This document shows, in pieces, positions 18,189 through 26,677 of a DNA stretch of 64,000 nt. The position numbers were made by a program, and so were the translations under genes. The stretch lies in NCBI RefSeq assembly GCF_003952505.1, contig NZ_CP034450.1, positions 6,035,001 through 6,099,000 of the forward strand, in the 5' to 3' direction. Positions within the stretch are counted from its first letter, which is position 1; the number at the start of each line of letters is the position of its first letter. The notes under the pieces were generated by a model. It did no database searches and was not told the origin of the DNA. It saw nothing but the letters and a program-made list of their open reading frames with translations. The stretch is from Mesorhizobium sp. M4B.F.Ca.ET.058.02.1.1 (lineage in GTDB: Bacteria > Pseudomonadota > Alphaproteobacteria > Rhizobiales > Rhizobiaceae).

Positions 18189-18779
18189 ATGGCGCAGACA
18201 CACACCGAATGGGTGCCGGAGCACTTCATAGGCGGGCATTCCGCCCTGGACCTGTCGAACGCCGTGTTCGACCGGCGCGTGCCGGCGCCCGACAATGAAC
18301 TGTTCAAGTCGACCCAGGATGTTGCCAACTGGTTCATGGCTTCAGGGCTTGCCGACCATCACCAGGCGCAGGCCGTTTCCGAGATCGAAGATGGGCGCTT
18401 CGTGGAACGGGTTCGCGAAGTCCGTGAAGCGTCTTTTCAGATTTTTGAGCCGATCGCCGCGGGCAAACCGTCCGCGACCGAGGCGCTCAGCGTCCTGTTC
18501 TCATGCGCGGCGAGCCCGCTAGCCACCGGGTCGGTCGACTTGCACGACACCAGACCGCAGCCAAGCCAGTGGCGGGACCCGGATGCCGTCACCGCGTTCC
18601 TTGCTTTGCTGTCGGTCGAAGCCTTCTTCAGCTTGCCGCGGGACAGGCTGCATTCCTGTCCTCGCTGCGGCTGGCTTTTCCTCGATACGTCGCGCGGCGG
18701 CAAACGCCGCTGGTGCAGCATGCGCACCTGCGGCAACCGCGAGAAGGTCTCGCGCCATAGGGGGCTTAGCGCCGCCTAA
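18189..18779 (+). CDS. ABATE/CGNR zinc-finger transcriptional regulator
   Basis: A 196-residue regulator with an N-terminal ABATE (stress-response ligand-sensing) domain and a C-terminal CGNR zinc finger. Zinc ligands are visible as CPRCGWLF and, after a basic stretch, WCSMRTCGNREK, which carries the CGNR signature used for DNA binding. I use the ATG at 18189; an ATG 8 codons upstream is an alternative and neither has a strong RBS. It is divergent from the hydrolase and ends 2 bp from the convergent CorC-type gene. Confidence 0.85.
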   Translation: MAQTHTEWVPEHFIGGHSALDLSNAVFDRRVPAPDNELFKSTQDVANWFMASGLADHHQAQAVSEIEDGRFVERVREVREASFQIFEPIAAGKPSATEALSVLFSCAASPLATGSVDLHDTRPQPSQWRDPDAVTAFLALLSVEAFFSLPRDRLHSCPRCGWLFLDTSRGGKRRWCSMRTCGNREKVSRHRGLSAA

Positions 18780-18781
18780 TG

Positions 18782-20092
18782 TCAGCGCGCGATCTGCCGG
18801 TGACTGTCCGGCAGGCGCGTTGCGATCAGCTTGTCGATGCGGCGGCCGTCGAGGTCTACGACCTCGAAGCGCCAGCCCTGCGCATCGACGCATTCGCCGG
18901 TCGCCGGCAGGTGATGCAGATGCGACAGCACGTAGCCGGCGACGGTCTCGTAGTCGCGGTTTTCGGGCAGGTCGATGCCGAGCACCTCGGCCATCTCGTC
19001 GGCCTGCATGTAGCCGGCGAGCAGCCACGAGCCGTCTTCGCGCTTGACGGCGTTTTCCTCCTCGCCGGCATCGAGGTCCGAGCGGAAGACGCCGGTTATC
19101 GCTTCCAGAATGTCGGCCGGCGTGACGATGCCTTCGAAATGGCCGTATTCGTCATGGACCAGCGCCATCGGCACGTCCGATTCCTTCAGCTTCTGCAGCA
19201 CGTCCAGCGCATCGGCCTGGTCGTGCACGATGGGCGCGGCGCGCACATGCTGGCGTGGCTCCAGCACCTTGCCGCCGAGGATCGCGGCCAGCACGTCGCG
19301 TGTCTGGACGACGCCGACCATGGCGTCGACATTGCCGTCCCCCGCGGGCAGGCGCGAATGCTGGGTCTCGATCAGCAGCCTCTTGATGGCCGCCTCGTCT
19401 GACTGCAGGTTGATCCAGTCGACCTCGGTGCGCGGCGTCATCACAGCGCGCACGGCGCGGTCGCCGAGCCGCATGACGCCGGCGATCATGCGGCGCTCGT
19501 CTGATTCGATGGTGCCGTGATGCTCGGCTTCGGCGACCAGCATCTTGATCTCCTCGTCGGTGACCTTCTCTTCGCTCTCGCCGCGCTGGCCGAGCAGCCA
19601 GAGGACGGCGCGACCGGAAATGTCGAGCAGGAAGACGAGCGGCGCCGAGACGGTGGCGAGGACGGTCATCGCGGGCGCCGCCCGGACGGCAACCCGCTCG
19701 GGATCGCGCAGCGCGATCTGCTTCGGCACGAGCTCGCCGACGATCAGCGAAGCGTAGGTGATGATCGCGACGACGATGCCGACGCCAAGCGGATCGGCAA
19801 TGGTTTCGCGCACGCCGTTCGATGCCAGCAATGCCGCCAGCCGCTCGCCCAGCGTGGCGCCGGAAAAGGCACCGGAGAGAACGCCGACCAGGGTGATGCC
19901 GATCTGCACCGATGACAGGAACTTGCCGGGGTTGGAGCCGAGCGCCAGCGCGCGGCCAGCGCCCTTAACGTTGCGGTCGATCATTGCCTTGAGGCGGGCA
20001 GGGCGTGACGAAACGATGGCAAGTTCGGACATTGCCAGAAGACCGTTCACGCATATGAGGACGGTCACGATGGCGATTTCAAGATAAAGCAT
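18782..20092 (-). CDS. hemolysin/CorC family membrane protein (CNNM-CBS-CorC_HlyC)
   Basis: A 436-residue inner-membrane protein. The CNNM (DUF21) domain with four hydrophobic segments spans about residues 1-190 (SELAIVSSRPARLK, then FLSSVQIGITLVGVLSGAFSG). A pair of CBS domains follows (VMTPRTEVDWINL; then PMALVHDEYGHFEGIVTP), and a CorC_HlyC domain ends the protein (GYVLSHLHHLPATGE). Despite the name, the family is linked to magnesium or cobalt handling and not to hemolysis. It lies 47 bp after the LysR gene on the same strand, separated by a hairpin. Confidence 0.9.
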   Translation of the reverse strand: MLYLEIAIVTVLICVNGLLAMSELAIVSSRPARLKAMIDRNVKGAGRALALGSNPGKFLSSVQIGITLVGVLSGAFSGATLGERLAALLASNGVRETIADPLGVGIVVAIITYASLIVGELVPKQIALRDPERVAVRAAPAMTVLATVSAPLVFLLDISGRAVLWLLGQRGESEEKVTDEEIKMLVAEAEHHGTIESDERRMIAGVMRLGDRAVRAVMTPRTEVDWINLQSDEAAIKRLLIETQHSRLPAGDGNVDAMVGVVQTRDVLAAILGGKVLEPRQHVRAAPIVHDQADALDVLQKLKESDVPMALVHDEYGHFEGIVTPADILEAITGVFRSDLDAGEEENAVKREDGSWLLAGYMQADEMAEVLGIDLPENRDYETVAGYVLSHLHHLPATGECVDAQGWRFEVVDLDGRRIDKLIATRLPDSHRQIAR

Positions 20093-20123
20093 GAAGGGTC
20101 AATAGCATTGCCGCAGTGCATTC

Positions 20124-20148
20124 GAAAATAGCGGGGCCGCTATTTTTC
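20124..20148. terminator. hairpin overlapping the LysR stop codon
   Basis: A near-perfect 10-bp stem (AAAATAGCGG/CCGCTATTTT) with a very small loop. It covers the stop codon of the LysR gene and would end its transcript before the CorC-type gene. The A/T-rich flanks make it usable from either strand. Confidence 0.6.
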
Positions 20149-21075
20149 GAGGTCACTGCTCCAGGGGTGGTCCCAGGGCGGCGATGAGAAGTGCTCGACC
20201 AGCGCATCGACGACGACACGCACCTTGGGCGCGAGATTGCGCGTCACCGGCCAGATCGCATGGACGACGATGTTTTCTATGAGACAATCCGACAGGACAG
20301 TTTCGAGCTCGCCGCTGCTGAGGCTGTCGGCGGTCAGCCATGTCGGCAGGAAAGTGATGCCGCAGCCGGCGAGGGCGGCATCCAGCATCGGTTCGCCGTG
20401 GCCGAGGATCAGCCGCGCCTGCGGCCGGAATTTGCCGATATGGCCATCGGCATGCCTCACCATCCAAGGATGGACGATGCCGTTGCGGCCATAGGCGATG
20501 ATGCTGTGGCCGGCGAGGTCCTCGATCGACTGCGGCCGGCCATGCTGCTCGAGATAGGCCGGAGCCGCGCAGATAGCCGAGCGCTGCGTGTAGATGCGCC
20601 TTGCCGCCAGCGACAGGCTGTCGTCGAGATCGCCCATGCGGATGGCGAGGTCAATGCCCTCCTCGATCAGGTCGACACGCCGATCGCTGAACGAGATTTC
20701 CATCGTCAGATCCGGGTGGCGACTGGCGATGCCGAACAGGACGGGCGCGACGCATCTGCGCCCAAAGGCGAGCGGCACGTCGACGCGCAGCTTGCCTGAC
20801 GGCACCTGCCGGCGCGAAGCGAGCAACGATTGCGCGGCGTCGATCTCGGCAAGCGCCCTGACGCAGGCCTCGTAGTAGCTAAGGCCTTCGCTGGTCGGGC
20901 TGAGGCTTCGGGTCGTGCGATTGAGCAAGCGGACCGCCAGCCGCCGCTCCAGTTGCGCGATCGACTTGCCGACTGCCGATTTCGTAACGTTCAGGCGCTC
21001 GCCGGCGCCGGTAAAGCTGCCAGCCTCGACCGCATGCACGAAAGCGAGGATGCCTTGCAGGCTGGCCGCCTCCAC
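20140..21075 (-). CDS. LysR family transcriptional regulator
   Basis: A 311-residue LysR-type regulator. The N-terminal winged helix-turn-helix is typical (FVHAVEAGSFTGAGERLNVTKSAVGKSIAQLE), followed by a linker helix and an effector-binding domain (GKLRVDVPLAFGRR). The start is GTG at 21075 with AGGAGAG before it. It is divergent from an alcohol-dehydrogenase-family gene, with a LysR-box-like palindrome between them, so it probably controls that gene; the inducer is unknown. Confidence 0.88.
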   Translation of the reverse strand: MEAASLQGILAFVHAVEAGSFTGAGERLNVTKSAVGKSIAQLERRLAVRLLNRTTRSLSPTSEGLSYYEACVRALAEIDAAQSLLASRRQVPSGKLRVDVPLAFGRRCVAPVLFGIASRHPDLTMEISFSDRRVDLIEEGIDLAIRMGDLDDSLSLAARRIYTQRSAICAAPAYLEQHGRPQSIEDLAGHSIIAYGRNGIVHPWMVRHADGHIGKFRPQARLILGHGEPMLDAALAGCGITFLPTWLTADSLSSGELETVLSDCLIENIVVHAIWPVTRNLAPKVRVVVDALVEHFSSPPWDHPWSSDLEK

Positions 21076-21135
21076 GGCGCTCTCCTATTGTAGAATTTTA
21101 TCTTCAATCAGTATCCAAATATACCGCATAGAGGC

Positions 21136-21150
21136 ACTATTTTCCATAGT
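21136..21150. promoter_or_regulatory. LysR box candidate
   Basis: The 15-bp palindrome ACTAT-TTTCC-ATAGT fits the T-N11-A pattern of LysR recognition sites. It lies between the divergent LysR and dehydrogenase genes, 52 bp upstream of the latter's start. Confidence 0.5.
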
Positions 21151-21201
21151 TTGATCGCTTAATTATTCCGCATCCCGATCAAAACGCGGAGGCGGACCGA
21201 G

Positions 21202-22224
21202 ATGAGCATCAACATCAACAGATCCTGGCAGATGAGCGGGTTCGGCCTGTCAAAGCTGCAACTGGTGGACGGCAGGATACCCGAACCCGGCCCGCGCGAT
21301 CTTTTGGTGCGCACCAAGGCGGTGTCGCTGAACTACAAGGACCGGATGATCGTGGACGGCGTGCTGATCCCCGACCTGGGCTTTCCCTTCGTGCCGACGT
21401 CCGACGCCGTTGGCGAAGTGGTGGCCGTGGGCAGCGATGTCCTCCGCTTTCAGGTCGGACAGCGCGTGCTCGGCCAGGTGCTCGCCGACTGGCCGGATGG
21501 CGATGCGCCGCCGGTGCTGCACAAGCACACGCTGGGTTCCTCGCTGCCGGGCACGCTGTCCGAATACGTGATCCTCGGCGAGGATGCCGCGGTGCTGGCG
21601 CCGCCGTCGCTGAGCGACGCCGAGGCTGCGACGCTGCCGATCGCGGCGCTGACGGCATGGTTCGCGCTGGCCGAGGCGACAAAGCCGGTGGCGGGCGAAA
21701 CCGTGCTCATCCAGGGCACTGGCGGGGTGTCGCTGTTTGCACTGCAGTTCGCCGCTGCCTTCGGCCTGCGCGCCATCGTTACGTCAAGCAGCGACGACAA
21801 GCTCGCCAGGGCGAGCAAACTCGGAGCCTGGCAGGTGATCAACCATCGCAGCCAGCCGGCATGGGACGAGGTTGCGCGCGAGCAGACCAATGGCGCCGGT
21901 GTCAAGCACGTGCTGGAAATGATCGGCGGCGACAACGCGCGGCGTTCGATCAATGCGCTTGCCGCCGACGGCCGCTTGACGGTGATCGGCCTGCTCGGCA
22001 GCATGGAGCTGAACTTTCCAATCCTGCCCTTCTTGCGCAATCGCCTCACCGTGCAAGGCATTTCTATCGGCCATCGCCGCAGCTTCGAGCGCATGAACCA
22101 GGCGGTCGAGGCGCTCGGCATCAAGCCCGTCATCGACAAAGTCTTCGGCTTCAACGAGGTGCCGCAGGCCTTCGATTGTCTGGAAAAAGGCCCGTTCGGC
22201 AAGGTCGTCATCACCACGACCTGA
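21202..22224 (+). CDS. zinc-type alcohol dehydrogenase family protein (MDR)
   Basis: A 340-residue medium-chain dehydrogenase/reductase. The GroES-like half has SLNYKDRMIVDG and VPTSDAVGEVVAVGSDV; the Rossmann half starts with VLIQGTGGVSLFALQFAA. The Cys and Glu residues that normally hold the catalytic zinc are not evident (SLNYKD replaces the Cys-containing loop), so it is more likely a zinc-free quinone- or enoyl-reductase-type member. It is divergent from a LysR gene. Confidence 0.85.
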   Translation: MSININRSWQMSGFGLSKLQLVDGRIPEPGPRDLLVRTKAVSLNYKDRMIVDGVLIPDLGFPFVPTSDAVGEVVAVGSDVLRFQVGQRVLGQVLADWPDGDAPPVLHKHTLGSSLPGTLSEYVILGEDAAVLAPPSLSDAEAATLPIAALTAWFALAEATKPVAGETVLIQGTGGVSLFALQFAAAFGLRAIVTSSSDDKLARASKLGAWQVINHRSQPAWDEVAREQTNGAGVKHVLEMIGGDNARRSINALAADGRLTVIGLLGSMELNFPILPFLRNRLTVQGISIGHRRSFERMNQAVEALGIKPVIDKVFGFNEVPQAFDCLEKGPFGKVVITTT

Positions 22225-22239
22225 CCTCCACCGGTTCCG

Positions 22240-22947
22240 TCACGGCAGCGGTTTCAATACCCCGATCACTGCCTTGCCGTCGGTGAAATACGGATCGCCG
22301 CCGCCGTTGCGGCCCGTTTTCGTCGCACCGATTCCGGCGATTTCGCTGGTCGAGGCCAGCATGCCGGCATTGGTGAGATCGCCGATCAGGAAGTCGCGCT
22401 CGGCATCGATGTCGGGGCCGATGTGATGGGTTATCGCCCCGGTGTCGTGGCTGAGGCCGACGCCGCGGTCGAAGCTCGCCGCACCCAGCCAGAGCGGGCG
22501 TCCGTCATCGCCAACCGTGTTGGTCTGCCAGAAGCGGACATGGTGGCGCTGGTCGGCACTGTCGCCGACCGGCCTTTCGAAGGCGAGATCCTGGGCGCGG
22601 CCTTCGAACAGCAGCCTGCTCATCGGCGCATCGGGATAGGGCCGGGAAAACAGCACGCTTTCGCCGATGTCGATGGCGGTTCTCAGCGTGATGGCGTCGG
22701 CCGTGTCCCAGCCGGCGACCGCAAAGGCGTGGACGACCTCCTTTTCGGTGCCGACAAGGCCGACATTGATCGGGTCGCCCGGAATGCCTTGCGGCGTATG
22801 CGTCACCATCTCGAAATGCTGCGTGCGGTAGCCGCGCTCGCGCCAGGTCCAGAATTCCGGCGCGGCGACGTAGGCCAACCCGAGATATCCGGCGCAAAGT
22901 GCCGCCAGCCAGATCGCCGCGCGCCGCCGAAGGCTTCGCTTACTCAC
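22240..22947 (-). CDS. LssY C-terminal domain protein
   Basis: A 235-residue protein with an N-terminal membrane anchor (WLAALCAGYLGLAYVA) and an LssY_C-type domain: TPQGIPGDPINVGLVG, then VVHAFAVAGWDTAD, and QTNTVGDDGRPLWLGAASFD. LssY-linked domains are found in membrane proteins of the DedA/PAP2 group; the stand-alone function is unknown. The start is GTG at 22947, with a GGGAGTGG site before it. It is convergent with the dehydrogenase gene, 15 bp apart. Confidence 0.8.
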   Translation of the reverse strand: MSKRSLRRRAAIWLAALCAGYLGLAYVAAPEFWTWRERGYRTQHFEMVTHTPQGIPGDPINVGLVGTEKEVVHAFAVAGWDTADAITLRTAIDIGESVLFSRPYPDAPMSRLLFEGRAQDLAFERPVGDSADQRHHVRFWQTNTVGDDGRPLWLGAASFDRGVGLSHDTGAITHHIGPDIDAERDFLIGDLTNAGMLASTSEIAGIGATKTGRNGGGDPYFTDGKAVIGVLKPLP

Positions 22948-23020
22948 GAGAGGCCACTCCCAAACGCATGCATCATTTTATGCGCCGTTGCATCGGTTGG
23001 GCAAAGGGAACCGCAGGTGG

Positions 23021-23887
23021 TCAGCGGCAGGCGCGATAGCCGCTCCTGCGGTTCTTTATGTCGAAATGGAAATGGTTGCGGTGGTCGTAATTATAGCCAG
23101 GGCCGAGCACCGTGGTGAAATACTGGCAGCCGTCGGCGCGGACATTGTTGAGGAAGCCGCGGGTGCGGAAGGCGAACAGGCCGGGCTTGCGCACGTCGAT
23201 GTCATCGCCGTTGTTGAGCTCAATGCTCATCACGTCGAGCGCGTTGCCCTTGCCATGTTCCGACAAGACACCTTCGCCCGCGATGTTGCGGCAGGAATAG
23301 CTGGATCCCTGGTGGATGGTCTTCACGCCCGAAAAATACCGCCAGCGGGCGGCCGGCACGAGCTCGTTCCTGGTCCAGGTGGCGAAGGTGGCGGCCATGT
23401 TGCAGGTCAGCGTGGCGGAGGGCTTCATCCCGACGCTGCCGATGGCCGAGACCCTGACCGGATAGTCGATGCCGCACTGGCCCTCATGGATCGGCTGCAC
23501 GTCGGTGTATACGACGCCGAGGCGCCGCAATTCGTTGCGGCAATCGACTTCGCTCTGCGGCATCTGCTCGGCCGGCGACATCGGCTCGTCCATGCGCGGA
23601 TAGGCGGCGGTCATATAGGGGTTGGAGGGGACGAGGCGCTGCATGCCGGTATATTGGGGCGCGGAATACTGGGGCGCGGAATATTGGGGCGCGGAATATT
23701 GGGGCGTCTCGGGCACGGCGGCGGTCTGGCTGCCGACGTCGACGGCCGGCTGCAGCGCAAACACATCGCCGGTGTTGCAGGCCGATACGGCCGCGATGGC
23801 AAGCAGCATCACCTGCCTGGCGGCAACGGAGCGCGCACGATTGTTCTGTCGCGCCATGGCAGGCATGGCGCCAAGTCTTCCGGCCAT
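23021..23887 (-). CDS. extensin-like family lipoprotein
   Basis: A protein of about 288 residues. An N-terminal hydrophobic stretch ends in a lipobox-like VSAC, so it is probably a lipoprotein. Next comes a QYSAP repeat region, then the extensin-like C-terminal domain: DCRNELRRLGVVY, GMKPSATLTC, GEGVLSEHGKGNALDV and a final DHRNHFHFDI. The His/Asp pattern (SEHGKGNALD, NHFHFD) resembles zinc peptidoglycan peptidases of the LAS group, so a cell-wall role is likely. ATGs at 23887, 23866 and 23857 are all possible starts. It is downstream of a second extensin-like gene on the same strand. Confidence 0.85.
   Translation of the reverse strand: MAGRLGAMPAMARQNNRARSVAARQVMLLAIAAVSACNTGDVFALQPAVDVGSQTAAVPETPQYSAPQYSAPQYSAPQYTGMQRLVPSNPYMTAAYPRMDEPMSPAEQMPQSEVDCRNELRRLGVVYTDVQPIHEGQCGIDYPVRVSAIGSVGMKPSATLTCNMAATFATWTRNELVPAARWRYFSGVKTIHQGSSYSCRNIAGEGVLSEHGKGNALDVMSIELNNGDDIDVRKPGLFAFRTRGFLNNVRADGCQYFTTVLGPGYNYDHRNHFHFDIKNRRSGYRACR
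23653..23708 (-). repeat. 15-bp tandem repeat within the extensin-like gene
   Basis: Three full copies and one partial copy of a 15-bp unit (TATTGGGGCGCGGAA on the plus strand), with a single base change in the second copy. On the minus strand they encode repeated Gln-Tyr-Ser-Ala-Pro. Such repeats tend to change copy number and would alter linker length without a frameshift. Confidence 0.9.
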
Positions 23888-24000
23888 CGAAAGGTATCCT
23901 GTCCCCGGATGGCACAAGTCTAGTCGGCAAGAGTAAAGGAAAGATCAGCGCCCGCATTCACGCCTGGGGCCGAATTGCGGCGCCTGTTCTTCGCATCCAC

Positions 24001-25158
24001 TCACTGGCAGAACGTTCCGCCATGGCGGCGCTGCTCGAGGTCGAAGTGGAAATGCAGTGCATGGTCGGCATCGGCGCCGGGACCGAGCACGGTCTTGAAC
24101 GGCCCGCAGGCGGCCTTGCGCACACTGTTCAGGAATTTTGCATCCTTTTCGGGCGGCACTGGGCCGATCTCGACCTTTCGTCCGTCGGACAGCGTGAAGG
24201 AGGCGATGTCGAGCGCATTGCCGAAGGCATGCTCCGACAGCTTTCTCGTTCCGTTACGCGGGCGGCAGACAAACGCCGAGGCCTGGGTAATCGATTTGAG
24301 ATCTACGCCGAATTCGGCTTTCGCCGCCGGCTGGATCACATCGACGGTGAAGCGGGCGGCAGCCTCGGCCATCTGGCAATTGAGTTCGGTGCCGGAGCCG
24401 ATGCCGACAGATTTGCCGAGCGTTTTCAAAATGATAGGGTAGGGGATCGAACAACCGATTTCCGGATTGCTTTCCGCCTTATGCTCCTCGAATTCGACGC
24501 CGAGCGCCTTCAGCCGCTCGCGGCAGGCCACTTCGTCCTGAGGCATCTTGTCGGCAGGACGATCGGCCGATCGCGGATCGGGCAGCATTTTGTTGTTGTC
24601 GGCATCAGCCGGTTTTTCAGGTGGCTTCGGTGCGACAGCGGGCGGTTCGGCCACCGGCTCCGCGGTGTCGGGTCTTTGTGTCGGAATCGGCACCACGGTC
24701 GGCGGCTCAGGCTCGCTTTCGATATCGGGTGACGGCTCCGGCCCCGAAGGCTCGGGACGTGCCTGCTTTCCCTGACGAGACTTTTCTTGATTGAGCCGGT
24801 CGGCTGCGCCAGCGGGCTTTGGACCTGCAGCCTTCTGCTCTTCCGTCGTTGTCGCGTCGGCCTTTGGCGCTTCCGCTGGACGCGGCTCTGGCACCGGAAC
24901 ATCGGCGGGCGAGGTCGGCTGGTCCTGCCTTTGCCATTGCGTCTGCTTTGGTGCGATATGCCGCTTGCCCCGCGATCTCTGGCGGTGCTTGGCCCTCGGC
25001 CGTAGTGGCTGATCGGCCCGCTGCGTCAACGGCTGCTCCATACGCGGTGTCAGCGGCTGCCTGTGACGATGCCTGGCGTCGGCCGGCGTCGCTAGCAAGG
25101 TTGCCGCCAGCAAGGGCAGCGTCAGTCTGCAAAATCCGGAAAAGCTCAGCGTTGCCAT
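24001..25158 (-). CDS. extensin-like family protein with long Pro-rich linker
   Basis: A 385-residue protein with a signal peptide (LTLPLLAATLLATPADA), a low-complexity Arg/Pro/Glu/Gln-rich linker over about residues 30-210, and a C-terminal extensin-like domain: ACRERLKALGVEFEE, GTELNCQMAEAAARF, KLSEHAFGNALDIA and HALHFHFDLEQ. The same putative metal-binding pattern as the downstream paralogue is present. The ATG at 25158 starts the signal peptide; an upstream ATG would add nine residues. It probably acts in the periplasm on the cell wall. Confidence 0.85.
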   Translation of the reverse strand: MATLSFSGFCRLTLPLLAATLLATPADARHRHRQPLTPRMEQPLTQRADQPLRPRAKHRQRSRGKRHIAPKQTQWQRQDQPTSPADVPVPEPRPAEAPKADATTTEEQKAAGPKPAGAADRLNQEKSRQGKQARPEPSGPEPSPDIESEPEPPTVVPIPTQRPDTAEPVAEPPAVAPKPPEKPADADNNKMLPDPRSADRPADKMPQDEVACRERLKALGVEFEEHKAESNPEIGCSIPYPIILKTLGKSVGIGSGTELNCQMAEAAARFTVDVIQPAAKAEFGVDLKSITQASAFVCRPRNGTRKLSEHAFGNALDIASFTLSDGRKVEIGPVPPEKDAKFLNSVRKAACGPFKTVLGPGADADHALHFHFDLEQRRHGGTFCQ

Positions 25159-25233
25159 CGGCCGGAAACGGCGCCGGCACGGCAAAGTTGCCCTGGAGGG
25201 GCGGCGTCGCGATCACAATCGGTTACCAACGCG

Positions 25234-25674
25234 TTACGCGCCGATCGCTTCCAGCCCTTCCTCCAGCCAGTCGGCGAGCAGCGGCATGCCGAGCAGGTAT
25301 TTGGCCGTGCGCTTGTTGGCGCGCTCGCGCGCGGCGGCCAGCGCGTCCGCCCACTCCGAGGCGTCGTAGTCGCCGCGGCCGACCCAGGCCAGCGCGATGA
25401 GTTCGGCCGCCTCGTCGACATTGAGGTCGTCGATCAGTTCGCGCAGTTCTTCCTCGGTGAGGTTTTCCGAGCTTTCCTCGACGAGACCGTCATGATGGTG
25501 GCTGTCATGCGTGTCGCCGTCGAACTCGATCTCGTGCTCGGCGCCGTCGGCATAATCCTCATTGACGGCCGCGCTCAGCGCCTTCGCCTTGAGAATGAAC
25601 AGGCGCACGGTGTCGGGACCGATCGAAAGCTCCCATTCCCGTTCGAGGCGCTGCTGCACTGGCCTTCTCCGCAT
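25234..25674 (-). CDS. DUF3775 domain protein
   Basis: A 146-residue acidic protein. The DUF3775 pattern is seen: LSIGPDTVRLFILKAKALSA at the start, a Glu/Asp/His-rich middle (GDTHDSHHHDG), then ELIDDLNVDEAAELIALAWV and ANKRTAKYLLGMPLLADWLE. The family is of unknown function. I use the ATG at 25674; a GTG at 25659 with GGAGAAGG just before it is a good alternative. Confidence 0.75.
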   Translation of the reverse strand: MRRRPVQQRLEREWELSIGPDTVRLFILKAKALSAAVNEDYADGAEHEIEFDGDTHDSHHHDGLVEESSENLTEEELRELIDDLNVDEAAELIALAWVGRGDYDASEWADALAAARERANKRTAKYLLGMPLLADWLEEGLEAIGA

Positions 25675-25860
25675 CCTCCGTTGGCCGTTTGCCAGGATGA
25701 TAGCCGATTTGTAGCGCGCGTCACGTGGGGTTCGGTCGTTTCCGGGCAAAATGCTGGAGGTCGGGGCTGAGGCGCAGGTTTTCAACGCCCCTCGTTTTTC
25801 CGGGATGAAACCGCTGACGGTCGGCGTTAGTATCGCATTGTCACGCTCCAGGAGGCTTCC

Positions 25861-26394
25861 ATGCGCAGACGTTTGCTGATTCAAGTCATGGCCATCGCGG
25901 CTCTGCCGCTCTTTGTAGCGCCTGCCTTCACGGCCGGCGAAGGCGGTGGTGGCGGCGACCAGACTCCGAAGTGCAAGAAGGGCGAGGTCTGGGACAAGAA
26001 GAAGCAGAAATGCGTGACGCCTAAGTACGGCATGCTGGACGACGACAATATCTACGAAGCGGGCCACGACCTGGCGATGGCCGGACGCTATGACGAGGCG
26101 ATCGCCGTGCTCAGCCTTGCGGCCAACAAGCAGGATCCGCGCATCCTCAACTATCTCGGCTATTCGCATCGCCATTCCGGCCGCATCACCGTCGGCCTCG
26201 GTTATTACGAGGAAGCCTTGCGCATCAATCCAGACTATACGCTGGTACGCGAATATCTCGGCGAAGCGCATCTCCAGATCGGCGACCTTGCCGGCGCCCG
26301 CGAACAGCTCAGCGAAATCGAGAAGCGCACCGGCAAGGGCTCGCGCGAATACGGCATGCTGGCCGAGCAGATCGACCATTTCCTGAGAAGCTGA
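25861..26394 (+). CDS. tetratricopeptide repeat protein, exported
   Basis: A 177-residue protein with a signal peptide (LLIQVMAIAALPLFVAPAF), a short Lys/Cys-rich stretch (KCKKGEVWDKKKQKC) and about three TPR units (HDLAMAGRYDEAIAVLSLAA, ILNYLGYSHRHSGRI, VREYLGEAHLQIGDLAGA). TPR proteins of this kind act as periplasmic protein-binding scaffolds; the partner is not known. It is followed by a strong terminator. Confidence 0.8.
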   Translation: MRRRLLIQVMAIAALPLFVAPAFTAGEGGGGGDQTPKCKKGEVWDKKKQKCVTPKYGMLDDDNIYEAGHDLAMAGRYDEAIAVLSLAANKQDPRILNYLGYSHRHSGRITVGLGYYEEALRINPDYTLVREYLGEAHLQIGDLAGAREQLSEIEKRTGKGSREYGMLAEQIDHFLRS

Positions 26395-26414
26395 TTCGAC
26401 CTCGACACCTTTCC

Positions 26415-26446
26415 GGCCGGCCGCGAGCGATCACGGCCGGCCTTTT
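26415..26446 (+). terminator. intrinsic terminator of the TPR gene
   Basis: A perfect 9-bp stem (GGCCGGCCG/CGGCCGGCC) with a 10-base loop, followed by TTTTGTTG. Confidence 0.8.
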
Positions 26447-26575
26447 GTTGCCGCGCCGGCAAATGATTGCTTTCGCGGCGATCGCCCTTGCGAAAGCAGC
26501 GGATGATTTTTCAAGACCGGATTTTTTGGCGTGAAAAACGCGCAAACATTGCTATATTCAGGCAAATTGCGGTGA

Positions 26576-26617
26576 AACGGTTCCGTTAGCCCAAGGCTGC
26601 CGGACCGTTTTCTTTTT
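26576..26617 (+). promoter_or_regulatory. intrinsic terminator in the greA leader (attenuator or sRNA end)
   Basis: A long hairpin: AACGG/CCGTT base, then CCG/CGG and an inner AGCC-CAA-GGCT stem, followed by TTCTTTTT. It lies 61 bases before greA and well after the TPR gene's own terminator (26415-26446). A TATATT box at 26553-26558 could start a short RNA ending here. In E. coli, greA has a comparable leader terminator that yields the sRNA GraL; the likeness here is positional, not by sequence. Confidence 0.55.
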
Positions 26618-26677
26618 GTACCCATCGACAAGGGCCATCCCCGAAAAGCGGGGGTGGCGGCAGGAAAGGTCAGGCAT

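Noticed and set aside
23653..23708. Assembly duplication at the 15-bp repeat
   Set aside because: The copies differ by a base and keep the reading frame with repeated QYSAP, so a true coding repeat is more likely.
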